Shown: positions 27,240-38,966 of the stretch, piece after piece
Numbering within the stretch: position 1 is the first letter of the stretch
Layout: each line of letters opens with the position of its first letter
Assembly: GCA_001695595.3 (NCBI GenBank)
Contig: MBPM02000112.1
Location: forward strand, 1-64,000
DNA from: Plasmopara viticola
Taxonomy: Eukaryota > Oomycota > Peronosporomycetes > Peronosporales > Peronosporaceae
DNA length: 64,000 nt
Direction of reading: 5' to 3'
The notes under the pieces: model-generated
The model's database searches: none
What the model was told of the DNA's origin: nothing
The model's input: the letters and a program-made list of their open reading frames with translations, nothing else
Program-made: the position numbers and the translations under genes

Positions 27240-27899
27240 AGTTGTCCTGCTAGTGTCTTTGAGACGACGATTGCGCTGCCGTCTCCAACTTTTGCATACA
27301 TCTTCTTAAGCTGCAGTAAATTTCAAAGGTCTGGTTTTGAGGTCACAATGGCGACGTCCATCAATTCGAGACGATGAGAAAGTTTGTATCCAGCTACCAA
27401 TCATGTGCCGCATATTTACAACCGAGAAAAGCTAAGTTTTACGATGTGAGTCAGTACTTGTAAGTCACTTGCGGACCAGGTCACTGCTTGCGAATGAAGC
27501 TGAGACTCCATTTGCAGGTAGCATGAAAATGTACGCGCAGCTGATATGATGACTGTGCTCTATGGTACAGTATACTAAAGGCAGCAAACCCAAGTTGCAT
27601 TCAGCATGTGAGCATATAGAGCTTGACAAAGCCAGTAGCACGCAGAGGCAAGTAGTCTATGTAGTGTGGGCATGATTCAATAATCAATGAATGACTATAG
27701 AAAAATGCAACTGAATACGTAAGTAGCTAGGCTTGTCGTACAACACTTCATGTATAATCTCTGTGGGATTGGTCGATGGTTGCATATTTGAGCACTGATA
27801 TTGCTATGCGATTAGATTATTTCAGCACTAAGATTGCTATTTGATTACATTATTAAAGCACGAGTTTTTGTATTTTGTAGCCTGGTGATATTGTAATGG

Positions 27900-27981
27900 G
27901 TCAGTTTGCCCGAGTGGTCTAAGGGGTTACGTTCAGGTCGTAATGTTTTCGAACGCGTGGGTTCAAATCCCACAGCTGACA
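27900..27981 (+). tRNA. tRNA-Leu(CAG)
   Basis: Full 82-nt class. Confidence 0.97.
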
Positions 27982-28641
27982 AGTTGTCCTGCTAGTGTCT
28001 TTGAGACGACGATTGCGCTGCCGTCTCCAACTTTTGCATACATCTTCTTAAGCTGCAGTAAATTTCAAAGGTCTGGTTTTGAGGTCACAATGGCGACGTC
28101 CATCAATTCGAGACGATGAGAAAGTTTGTATCCAGCTACCAATCATGTGCCGCATATTTACAACCGAGAAAAGCTAAGTTTTACGATGTGAGTCAGTACT
28201 TGTAAGTCACTTGCGGACCAGGTCACTGCTTGCGAATGAAGCTGAGACTCCATTTGCAGGTAGCATGAAAATGTACGCGCAGCTGATATGATGACTGTGC
28301 TCTATGGTACAGTATACTAAAGGCAGCAAACCCAAGTTGCATTCAGCATGTGAGCATATAGAGCTTGACAAAGCCAGTAGCACGCAGAGGCAAGTAGTCT
28401 ATGTAGTGTGGGCATGATTCAATAATCAATGAATGACTATAGAAAAATGCAACTGAATACGTAAGTAGCTAGGCTTGTCGTACAACACTTCATGTATAAT
28501 CTCTGTGGGATTGGTCGATGGTTGCATATTTGAGCACTGATATTGCTATGCGATTAGATTATTTCAGCACTAAGATTGCTATTTGATTACATTATTAAAG
28601 CACGAGTTTTTGTATTTTGTAGCCTGGTGATATTGTAATGG

Positions 28642-28723
28642 GTCAGTTTGCCCGAGTGGTCTAAGGGGTTACGTTCAGGTCGTAATGTTTTCGAACGCGT
28701 GGGTTCAAATCCCACAGCTGACA
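28642..28723 (+). tRNA. tRNA-Leu(CAG)
   Basis: Full 82-nt class. Confidence 0.97.
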
Positions 28724-29383
28724 AGTTGTCCTGCTAGTGTCTTTGAGACGACGATTGCGCTGCCGTCTCCAACTTTTGCATACATCTTCTTAAGCTGCAG
28801 TAAATTTCAAAGGTCTGGTTTTGAGGTCACAATGGCGACGTCCATCAATTCGAGACGATGAGAAAGTTTGTATCCAGCTACCAATCATGTGCCGCATATT
28901 TACAACCGAGAAAAGCTAAGTTTTACGATGTGAGTCAGTACTTGTAAGTCACTTGCGGACCAGGTCACTGCTTGCGAATGAAGCTGAGACTCCATTTGCA
29001 GGTAGCATGAAAATGTACGCGCAGCTGATATGATGACTGTGCTCTATGGTACAGTATACTAAAGGCAGCAAACCCAAGTTGCATTCAGCATGTGAGCATA
29101 TAGAGCTTGACAAAGCCAGTAGCACGCAGAGGCAAGTAGTCTATGTAGTGTGGGCATGATTCAATAATCAATGAATGACTATAGAAAAATGCAACTGAAT
29201 ACGTAAGTAGCTAGGCTTGTCGTACAACACTTCATGTATAATCTCTGTGGGATTGGTCGATGGTTGCATATTTGAGCACTGATATTGCTATGCGATTAGA
29301 TTATTTCAGCACTAAGATTGCTATTTGATTACATTATTAAAGCACGAGTTTTTGTATTTTGTAGCCTGGTGATATTGTAATGG

Positions 29384-29465
29384 GTCAGTTTGCCCGAGTG
29401 GTCTAAGGGGTTACGTTCAGGTCGTAATGTTTTCGAACGCGTGGGTTCAAATCCCACAGCTGACA
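29384..29465 (+). tRNA. tRNA-Leu(CAG)
   Basis: Full 82-nt class. Confidence 0.97.
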
Positions 29466-30125
29466 AGTTGTCCTGCTAGTGTCTTTGAGACGACGATTGC
29501 GCTGCCGTCTCCAACTTTTGCATACATCTTCTTAAGCTGCAGTAAATTTCAAAGGTCTGGTTTTGAGGTCACAATGGCGACGTCCATCAATTCGAGACGA
29601 TGAGAAAGTTTGTATCCAGCTACCAATCATGTGCCGCATATTTACAACCGAGAAAAGCTAAGTTTTACGATGTGAGTCAGTACTTGTAAGTCACTTGCGG
29701 ACCAGGTCACTGCTTGCGAATGAAGCTGAGACTCCATTTGCAGGTAGCATGAAAATGTACGCGCAGCTGATATGATGACTGTGCTCTATGGTACAGTATA
29801 CTAAAGGCAGCAAACCCAAGTTGCATTCAGCATGTGAGCATATAGAGCTTGACAAAGCCAGTAGCACGCAGAGGCAAGTAGTCTATGTAGTGTGGGCATG
29901 ATTCAATAATCAATGAATGACTATAGAAAAATGCAACTGAATACGTAAGTAGCTAGGCTTGTCGTACAACACTTCATGTATAATCTCTGTGGGATTGGTC
30001 GATGGTTGCATATTTGAGCACTGATATTGCTATGCGATTAGATTATTTCAGCACTAAGATTGCTATTTGATTACATTATTAAAGCACGAGTTTTTGTATT
30101 TTGTAGCCTGGTGATATTGTAATGG

Positions 30126-30207
30126 GTCAGTTTGCCCGAGTGGTCTAAGGGGTTACGTTCAGGTCGTAATGTTTTCGAACGCGTGGGTTCAAATCCCACA
30201 GCTGACA
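30126..30207 (+). tRNA. tRNA-Leu(CAG)
   Basis: Full 82-nt class. Confidence 0.97.
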
Positions 30208-30867
30208 AGTTGTCCTGCTAGTGTCTTTGAGACGACGATTGCGCTGCCGTCTCCAACTTTTGCATACATCTTCTTAAGCTGCAGTAAATTTCAAAGGTCT
30301 GGTTTTGAGGTCACAATGGCGACGTCCATCAATTCGAGACGATGAGAAAGTTTGTATCCAGCTACCAATCATGTGCCGCATATTTACAACCGAGAAAAGC
30401 TAAGTTTTACGATGTGAGTCAGTACTTGTAAGTCACTTGCGGACCAGGTCACTGCTTGCGAATGAAGCTGAGACTCCATTTGCAGGTAGCATGAAAATGT
30501 ACGCGCAGCTGATATGATGACTGTGCTCTATGGTACAGTATACTAAAGGCAGCAAACCCAAGTTGCATTCAGCATGTGAGCATATAGAGCTTGACAAAGC
30601 CAGTAGCACGCAGAGGCAAGTAGTCTATGTAGTGTGGGCATGATTCAATAATCAATGAATGACTATAGAAAAATGCAACTGAATACGTAAGTAGCTAGGC
30701 TTGTCGTACAACACTTCATGTATAATCTCTGTGGGATTGGTCGATGGTTGCATATTTGAGCACTGATATTGCTATGCGATTAGATTATTTCAGCACTAAG
30801 ATTGCTATTTGATTACATTATTAAAGCACGAGTTTTTGTATTTTGTAGCCTGGTGATATTGTAATGG

Positions 30868-30949
30868 GTCAGTTTGCCCGAGTGGTCTAAGGGGTTACGT
30901 TCAGGTCGTAATGTTTTCGAACGCGTGGGTTCAAATCCCACAGCTGACA
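30868..30949 (+). tRNA. tRNA-Leu(CAG)
   Basis: Full 82-nt class. Confidence 0.97.
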
Positions 30950-31609
30950 AGTTGTCCTGCTAGTGTCTTTGAGACGACGATTGCGCTGCCGTCTCCAACT
31001 TTTGCATACATCTTCTTAAGCTGCAGTAAATTTCAAAGGTCTGGTTTTGAGGTCACAATGGCGACGTCCATCAATTCGAGACGATGAGAAAGTTTGTATC
31101 CAGCTACCAATCATGTGCCGCATATTTACAACCGAGAAAAGCTAAGTTTTACGATGTGAGTCAGTACTTGTAAGTCACTTGCGGACCAGGTCACTGCTTG
31201 CGAATGAAGCTGAGACTCCATTTGCAGGTAGCATGAAAATGTACGCGCAGCTGATATGATGACTGTGCTCTATGGTACAGTATACTAAAGGCAGCAAACC
31301 CAAGTTGCATTCAGCATGTGAGCATATAGAGCTTGACAAAGCCAGTAGCACGCAGAGGCAAGTAGTCTATGTAGTGTGGGCATGATTCAATAATCAATGA
31401 ATGACTATAGAAAAATGCAACTGAATACGTAAGTAGCTAGGCTTGTCGTACAACACTTCATGTATAATCTCTGTGGGATTGGTCGATGGTTGCATATTTG
31501 AGCACTGATATTGCTATGCGATTAGATTATTTCAGCACTAAGATTGCTATTTGATTACATTATTAAAGCACGAGTTTTTGTATTTTGTAGCCTGGTGATA
31601 TTGTAATGG

Positions 31610-31691
31610 GTCAGTTTGCCCGAGTGGTCTAAGGGGTTACGTTCAGGTCGTAATGTTTTCGAACGCGTGGGTTCAAATCCCACAGCTGACA
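31610..31691 (+). tRNA. tRNA-Leu(CAG)
   Basis: Full 82-nt class; last intact copy before E1. Confidence 0.97.
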
Positions 31692-32351
31692 AGTTGTCCT
31701 GCTAGTGTCTTTGAGACGACGATTGCGCTGCCGTCTCCAACTTTTGCATACATCTTCTTAAGCTGCAGTAAATTTCAAAGGTCTGGTTTTGAGGTCACAA
31801 TGGCGACGTCCATCAATTCGAGACGATGAGAAAGTTTGTATCCAGCTACCAATCATGTGCCGCATATTTACAACCGAGAAAAGCTAAGTTTTACGATGTG
31901 AGTCAGTACTTGTAAGTCACTTGCGGACCAGGTCACTGCTTGCGAATGAAGCTGAGACTCCATTTGCAGGTAGCATGAAAATGTACGCGCAGCTGATATG
32001 ATGACTGTGCTCTATGGTACAGTATACTAAAGGCAGCAAACCCAAGTTGCATTCAGCATGTGAGCATATAGAGCTTGACAAAGCCAGTAGCACGCAGAGG
32101 CAAGTAGTCTATGTAGTGTGGGCATGATTCAATAATCAATGAATGACTATAGAAAAATGCAACTGAATACGTAAGTAGCTAGGCTTGTCGTACAACACTT
32201 CATGTATAATCTCTGTGGGATTGGTCGATGGTTGCATATTTGAGCACTGATATTGCTATGCGATTAGATTATTTCAGCACTAAGATTGCTATTTGATTAC
32301 ATTATTAAAGCACGAGTTTTTGTATTTTGTAGCCTGGTGATATTGTAATGG

Positions 32352-32422
32352 GTCAGTTTGCCCGGGGTTACGTTCAGGTCGTAATGTTTTCGAACGCGTG
32401 GGTTCAAATCCCACAGCTGACA
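32352..32422 (+). pseudogene. tRNA-Leu(CAG), class B deletion (71 nt)
   Basis: Same 11-nt deletion as the copy at 558. Confidence 0.85.
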
Positions 32423-33082
32423 AGTTGTCCTGCTAGTGTCTTTGAGACGACGATTGCGCTGCCGTCTCCAACTTTTGCATACATCTTCTTAAGCTGCAGT
32501 AAATTTCAAAGGTCTGGTTTTGAGGTCACAATGGCGACGTCCATCAATTCGAGACGATGAGAAAGTTTGTATCCAGCTACCAATCATGTGCCGCATATTT
32601 ACAACCGAGAAAAGCTAAGTTTTACGATGTGAGTCAGTACTTGTAAGTCACTTGCGGACCAGGTCACTGCTTGCGAATGAAGCTGAGACTCCATTTGCAG
32701 GTAGCATGAAAATGTACGCGCAGCTGATATGATGACTGTGCTCTATGGTACAGTATACTAAAGGCAGCAAACCCAAGTTGCATTCAGCATGTGAGCATAT
32801 AGAGCTTGACAAAGCCAGTAGCACGCAGAGGCAAGTAGTCTATGTAGTGTGGGCATGATTCAATAATCAATGAATGACTTTAGAAAAATGCAACTGAATA
32901 CGTAAGTAGCTAGGCTTGTCGTACAACACTTCATGTATAATCTCTGTGGGATTGGTCGATGGTTGCATATTTGAGCACTGATATTGCTATGCGATTAGAT
33001 TATTTCAGCACTAAGATTGCTATTTGATTACATTATTAAAGCACGAGTTTTTGTATTTTGTAGCCTGGTGATATTGTAATGG

Positions 33083-33153
33083 GTCAGTTTGCCCGGGGTT
33101 ACGTTCAGGTCGTAATGTTTTCGAACGCGTGGGTTCAAATCCCACAGCTGACA
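33083..33153 (+). pseudogene. tRNA-Leu(CAG), class B deletion (71 nt)
   Basis: Same 11-nt deletion; last complete locus before E1. Confidence 0.85.
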
Positions 33154-33812
33154 AGTTGTCCTGCTAGTGTCTTTGAGACGACGATTGCGCTGCCGTCTCC
33201 AACTTTTGCATACATCTTCTTAAGCTGCAGTAAATTTCAAAGGTCTGGTTTTGAGGTCACAATGGCGACGTCCATCAATTCGAGACGATGAGAAAGTTTG
33301 TATCCAGCTACCAATCATGTGCCGCATATTTACAACCGAGAAAAGCTAAGTTTTACGATGTGAGTCAGTACTTGTAAGTCACTTGCGGACCAGGTCACTG
33401 CTTGCGAATGAAGCTGAGACTCCATTTGCAGGTAGCATGAAAATGTACGCGCAGCTGATATGATGACTGTGCTCTATGGTACAGTATACTAAAGGCAGCA
33501 AACCCAAGTTGCATTCAGCATGTGAGCATATAGAGCTTGACAAAGCCAGTAGCACGCAGAGGCAAGTAGTCTATGTAGTGTGGGCATGATTCAATAATCA
33601 ATGAATGACTATAGAAAAATGCAACTGAATACGTAAGTAGCTAGGCTTGTCGTACAACACTTCATGTATAATCTCTGTGGGATTGGTCGATGGTTGCATA
33701 TTTGAGCACTGATATTGCTATGCGATTAGATTATTTCAGCACTAAGATTGCTATTTGATTACATTATTAAAGCACGAGTTTTTGTATTTTGTAGCCTGGT
33801 GATATTGTAATG

Positions 33813-33828
33813 GGTCAGTTTGCCCGAG
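33813..33828. repeat. E1 target-site duplication, left copy
   Basis: GGTCAGTTTGCCCGAG occurs here and at 41642-41657 on the other side of E1. The following T could belong to either the target or the element. The target normally reads TGGGTCAG, so E1's right copy seems to have lost one G. Confidence 0.9.
33814..33828 (+). pseudogene. 5' fragment of tRNA-Leu(CAG) cut by E1
   Basis: Only the first 15 nt of the tRNA remain before the E1 3' end begins. This is the left copy of the target duplication; the same bases recur at 41643-41657 within a complete tRNA. Confidence 0.95.
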
Positions 33829-33934
33829 TTCAAGTAGTCTGTATTACTTAATACGACTTCCACTTCTCTATGCCTACGTCGTTTAACTAATATACAATCT
33901 ACTACCTTTCTATAGGTTAATTTGAGGCTTTCTT

Positions 33935-34477
33935 TTAATCGTTTGGTGTGACAAGCACTTTGATCGGCTGGATAGAACTGATTGATTTTCATTCACAATC
34001 CTTCACCGGGACCAGTATTTCTGTTGGTTTCGCGGATATCCACTTGGACGTGATAGTTGACCTACCTAGCAAAGTATTGACCTCCCATGTACAGTTCGAA
34101 GCCTTGTCCATCGTTGCGGGAAGCGAAGCCGGTGTTCCAGCTCTCGGTCCGCTGCAGACACGCCTGCTTAGAGCGGTCAACCACTATCTCCACAACAGAA
34201 CTCGGGCTCGAGCCGCCCGTCGCCCTTTCGGGCCCTGGCGACGACCCTCTAGTCTCCGAAACTGAAGTGGAGAAGTGGAGGCTCACTCTTTGGACGCGCA
34301 GCCCTGATGCAGCGCCTCGACCACAGGGTCCTCTACCGCAGCAACTGGATCGAGAGTCAGGCTCAGGCCGCCCGTCACCCTTTCGGGCCCTGGCGACGAC
34401 CGTCTAGTCTCTGACCTCAATCCAGTCGTCTTGGTCGGGGAGGGCCTGGGGAAGCACTGGTTGCCGGTTGAGTTCAT
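33935..34477 (-). pseudogene. E1 ORF3 remnant (internally deleted)
   Basis: It starts at an ATG (product MNSTGNQCF) that E2 also has, 351 nt after the ORF2 stop. The first 64 codons match E2 ORF3 (shared DPVVEA), then the frame ends. Compared with E2 about 690 bp are missing, including the chromodomain and the catalytic-Cys part of the protease-like region, and a segment encoding SSPGPER is duplicated. The C-terminal end is still recognisable (QVN, NTG, PIKV) down to a TAA at the same place as the E2 TAG, but with a +1 shift before it. E3 shares this shortened layout. Confidence 0.65.
34218..34243 (-). other. Hairpin-forming motif in E1 3' region
   Basis: CGTCGCC at 34218-34224 and GGCGACG at 34237-34243 form a perfect 7-bp stem around a GGGCCC-containing loop. 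A second copy at 34373-34398 has one change that becomes a G-U pair in the minus-strand (element sense) RNA. Both copies overlap SSPGPER-coding sequence, so the pairing may be incidental. Confidence 0.4.
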
Positions 34478-34554
34478 CCTGGCTACTTGGGGCTTGATCG
34501 GCTTGACTTGGGTACTTGGAGGAAAATTGGAAAGTGAGGATGTGTGTTATGAGG

Positions 34555-34636
34555 CACAAAATCACCTCTATATCTTATCCCCTCCGAAAATCGATCACAA
34601 AATCACCTCTAGATCTTATCCCCTCCGAAAATCGAT
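34555..34636. repeat. 41-bp tandem duplication between ORF2 and ORF3 of E1
   Basis: Bases 34555-34595 and 34596-34636 differ at one position; the shared core includes TTATCCCCTCCGAAAATCGA. E2 and E3 have a single copy, so this is private to E1. Confidence 0.9.
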
Positions 34637-34828
34637 CGCTCTTAAAATAATATTCTGACCTGTCAGACTGATCACCCGTCTAAGCCGATCACTTTGGGAC
34701 ATGATATTCTGTAAAAATTCATATACAGTATCACAGGTAAACCGAAATCTTGGCCAATTTTGGAGCCGAATTGAGTCCGCCGGCGAAAAGAAACGGCTGA
34801 GGCGAAGTGTTGGTAGAAGTAGGGACGG

Positions 34829-37800
34829 CTACAGGAAACGCACAACAAACAGCGGAGCGTTGGTGCGCATAAAGGCACCCATCGAGCGAGAGCATCGGAG
34901 TCGGGTCAGCACAGAATGGAGCGATGCTTGCTGGTCTTCGTCGTACACCCTGCGTTTGCATGCACGCACGTGGGCACTAAGTGTGGTGTACACGACCCGG
35001 AGCGCAGGCACCAGAGGCAAAAGCTCACGCTGGCGGAACAATCCGTCATTGCGCACTGTCCACAGCAAGTGGAGCGTGATGCAACGTGTGATCTGCCACA
35101 GATCATGCACCACGGCGGCATGGTCGTGCCAAGCGGATGTAAGGGCTGGTGGGCGACCAAGGGCGATGTCGAGCCATGTCGGTGTGGTGACAAAGAAAGC
35201 TGACCAGTCCGAAACAGAACTGGCCATAGCTCGGCTGGTAGAACGCACTCAAAGAACAGGTGCCGTTCTGTTTCCACTGCGTTGCATCCGCTGCGTACGC
35301 AGTAGATGATGCCAGGATGCGCCTCGCGCAGAAAAGAGAATCGTGAACGCACTGGCAACAGACGGAAGGCGAGTCGGAATTGCAGATCTTCGTATACAGG
35401 AAGCAGCAGCCGACGTAAACGCTTGGACTGTTCCACGAAAACTTTGATGTCGATTGTTGTGGCGTGCTCATCGTGCAGCTGGGTTGGGTGTGGCTTCGTG
35501 GCGTGGGGATCTTCCACACAAGCAGGAGCAACTGGGAACGTGGTACTAAGGGCGCAACACAGACGCGTTCCCCCACGCGCACGCCAACGTATGGTGCAGT
35601 GGGACACACCCAGGCCACGCCTGGAGGCGGAAGCGGTGTATTGGCGCATAGATCCCGTAGTCGCTCGAAGACTTGTGTGGCTTCGTGATGCAGGCGTCGG
35701 AGCCACTGGTACTGCTGGTACACAGGGACTGACGTGAGCCGGTAGTCAATGTGTCCGCGCGCAAACGCATCAGCATCCGGCCATGCACCGCCAGCGTTCA
35801 AGAAGTCAGCAAGACACCGAAGTTTGAAAGTTGTTGCGGTGTGCTGGCGGTAGCTGCGCTGGGGCTCGGCAACCATGCAAAGACTACGCCGCTGTACTTT
35901 TGAGCTGCTAACACGGGCGGCGAGTTCAAACTGGAAAGCAGCGTCGGCGTGGAACCAAATTGGTTGGTTCAGCACATAGCCGAGGCGGGCGAGGGGGGCG
36001 AGGTCTCGCCATGTGACTTCCCACTTGGTCATATACCATAGACGCCAGACTTGGCGCCACCACTGTGACAACACATCCCACCGCAGCAGAGCGCCGTGGC
36101 GCATGGGGCTAACCGTAAGATAGTCGAGAGGACGCCGGGGACCCCAAGTGGGCAACACAAGCGACAGAAGCACGACTCCTGGTGTGGTCCAGTTACATTG
36201 GGACGAGGTCGACGCAGCGATGAACTGGAGCAGCACGCTGAGCTTTTGACGCTTGAGTGAGGCTTCGATGCTGGGTACTGACAGACCACCGTCGGAGCGA
36301 GGTTGATACAGAAACTCCTTGGGAATCAGCTGGACGTGTTTGGCGTTGCGTTCGTAGCGACGTGCAAGTACAAAGCGGTTGAGCGTGGACTGCCACTGCT
36401 TAACGATCCGCTGCGGGATTGGCACATGCACAGTGTAGTGCCACAACCGAGAAAGCACCATTGTTAGCGCAACCAGCAGGCGTCCTCGCAAGGTGCGAGC
36501 GCGACGAAACCATTGGAGAAAACCTTCGTAGAATCGCCTGTCCAAGAGCTCTATGATGGCGTTTTCAACAGGATCCTGACCAAACAGGATGCCCAGAAAC
36601 TTGACCGTCTCACCACGCTGGAGCAACTTGACACCAGGAAAACAAGGAGGGTTTGTCCGTCGGTTTAGAGGCATAAGCACGCATTTGGCATAGTTGAGCT
36701 TGGCTCCGGAGCCATCGCAGTACAGCTGAACCAGGTCAAGCTGTGCCTGGATGCCGGACACCGAGCCAGAGAGCAACGTTGTGTCATCAGCAAAAAAGAC
36801 GCTGGTGGCGGTGTGGTCTTCGGTGAGGCAAACACCATGCTCTTCATGCTGTCGGAGCAGGTTCCCCAGTGGCTCGATAGCCATAAGAAACAGCAGCGCT
36901 GAGAGTGGGTCGCCTTGCTTGACTCCTCTTGTGGGGAAAATCGGCGGCTGGATGTGACCGTTGAGCAAGAGGTGTGCTTGTGGGGCGGTGTAAAGCAACC
37001 TCGCCCAGTTGGTGAAGGCGCCGCCGCAACCCATGCGATCGAGCACTTGAAACATGTAGTCCCAGTCGACCCGATCGTACGCCTTCTCGAAATCGAGAAA
37101 CAAAGCGTAGGCTTCTTCGTCGCGTGCAGTCGTGAGGTCTTGCAGATCGGCCATGAACCGCACATGATGATGAATAGACCGACCCTTGACGAACGCCTTC
37201 TGGTCGGTGTGTATAAGCTCAGGAAGGCAGTGCTGGAGGCGGTAGGTCAAGACCTTGGATAACGCCTTCACGTCAACGCCAATGAGCGAGATCGGCCGAA
37301 AGTTTCCGGGGTCGTCACGCGAGCCTTTCTTGTGCAACATGCACACAGCCGACTTGCGCTGGGAAGGGAGGAGCTCACCTCGTGCCAACTGATAATTGAA
37401 CACTATGCTCAGACATTCCCCGAAAACGTCGGGCGCGACCTGATAGAAGCCAGCTGTGAGACCGTCCATGCCAGGCGCGGAGTTGGTCTTCATATGCTTG
37501 AGCGCGTCAGCAAGATTGGCTCCGGAAATCGGGGCGTTGAGACGGTCTTGTTCATCGGTTGTTAGACGCTTGTCAATCGTGTTCAACAGCTTTCGTCGGC
37601 TGCTGGGATTGATGGTTGGTAATGGTCCGGCAGGATTGGCAGCATCGCCCATGATACAACCCCAGTGGGCCCGAAAGCATGCTGAGATGTCCGCTGGGTT
37701 TTGCGAGATGTCGCCGCTGGGAGTCCGAACTTGTTCAATGCTTACCCGTCGGAGTGATGGGTCGATCGGACGGAAGAAGTACGTGGAAGACGTCTCGGCC

Positions 37801-38966
37801 TTCTGAACTTGAAAGTCAAAGGCCGAGTCTTGGTTGTAGCAGCGAGACCGGGTCACGCAGTCGCGGTATGTGTCTAGTGCAGCACGAAAGGCCTCTTGGG
37901 AGGTTGCGTCTCGCTTGTTATGGTACCGCATTGCTGCTTGGTCTAGCGTGATTTGTGCGGCTGTAATGGCGACGTCGTTTTGGCTGCGTAGCTTACGTTG
38001 GAGGGCCTGTAGCTGGCGCCGCATAAATTTCTTCCACTGCTCCCAGACTTTGCCTGGGTTCGATGCAGCCTGGAGATTCTCGAGCACCTGTCGGGCTTCA
38101 CCACAGATGGCATCGACAACATCGGAGTACTCAAGAAGATACTCCGGAAAGCGCCAGTAGCCATATCCGTGGAGTTGAGACACCGAGCGCAAGGTTACTG
38201 TGTGCGCCAGGTGGTCACCAGCACCTTTGGGCTCAAAGTACTTAGAGTCGCCGTACAACGCGTTGCAGAAGTCTTCCGACAACATAGCATAGTCAAGTCG
38301 GTTCTGCCTCGGCTGGGGGCCAGTGTATATGCGCTCGTCTTGGTGGTGGATCCGCCAGGCATCTACGACACCTAGCTGGCTCAGCCAGCTCATACAAGCG
38401 CTGCGGCCCGGGCGAGCAAGCAAGCGTGGCTGGGATGAGTCGAGGCTGGGGTTCAGCGGCGTGTTCAAATCGCCGAGGACTATGTGCGTTGCATTGTCCT
38501 CAAAGCGGTCCACTGGAAGATGGTTGAAGAACACAGCTTTTTCGTGGTCGTCCACCGGCGAGTACACATTGTGGATGTACACAGGTGCACTGACGACCAC
38601 CAATCGAACAACTAGATAGCGTCCCGGACAGTCAGCTCGCGAAGCTCTTCGGCCGCATCGAAGCCTGGAAAGTCGTAGCGAAGCACAGTGAGCACTCCGC
38701 CAGATCGGTGTGTTGTCTGTGTGGCACTGACTGCACCAGGGTCGCTGACGAATAGCTTGTGCTGAAACGGGCCTGAAGGTTAAATTTGAAGGTGTCAAGA
38801 TGGTGGCAATCGCGGAATTTGGTCTCCTGGATGCAAGAGAGGCTGTGCTTCTCGAGCAAATTCTCTATTAGTAGGTGCCGTTTTTCTTGATCCCGTTGGT
38901 ATTAACGGTCAGCAAGCTGACTTCTTGCCACGAGACCTCGGGTGCGTCCACGCGTGGGACCACCTT
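34829..38966 (-). pseudogene. E1 ORF2: APE endonuclease + reverse transcriptase, frameshifted
   Basis: Domain order is APE endonuclease (CIQET near 38835; VYSP; GDLN near 38470; RLDYAML near 38290; GDH), then reverse transcriptase (APGMDG; LDFEKAYDR near 37080; GVKQGDPLS; FADD near 36790; KFLGILFG), then a C-x4-C-x7-H-x4-C zinc knuckle near 35260-35310. No RNase H is visible. The reading begins one base out of phase with the end of ORF1 and has no ATG before the endonuclease. Breaks relative to E2 are one-base losses at 38763, 38626, about 35500 and about 35210, plus an A-run length change at 38881-38885. The stretch from 38626 to 35500, including the whole RT, is uninterrupted. The product would nick the tRNA gene and prime cDNA synthesis there. 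Confidence 0.93.

Larger units (their letters stand above)
1..33828 (+). repeat. Left tandem array of tRNA-Leu(CAG) units (742 bp)
   Basis: Head-to-tail units repeat from the first base. Full units are 742 bp: an 82-nt tRNA gene and a 660-nt spacer. Tracking the tRNA start through all 45 loci, every unit is exactly 742 bp or shorter by exactly the deletion inside its own tRNA, so the spacers carry no indels. Only isolated spacer substitutions were noticed, such as G to T near 719 and A to T near 32880. The spacer holds no convincing gene: the short ORFs seen there depend on tRNA deletions. The first 553 bases are a partial spacer whose tRNA lies before the window. Such homogeneity implies concerted evolution by unequal exchange or gene conversion. 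Confidence 0.98.

Noticed and set aside
554..33291. Repeated 70-71 aa plus-strand ORFs starting at the ATG before the tRNA
   Set aside because: They run through the tRNA itself and are open only where a D-arm deletion removes an in-frame stop. They are a by-product of the deletions, not genes.
1..33828. Reading the regular array as CRISPR or satellite DNA
   Set aside because: The 742-bp units contain a foldable tRNA gene with Pol III boxes. Repeat and spacer sizes do not fit CRISPR, and the genome is eukaryotic.
33829..33850. Similarity of the element 3' end (GTAGTCT) to the displaced target (GTGGTCT)
   Set aside because: The match is too short and offset to claim that 3' homology guides insertion.
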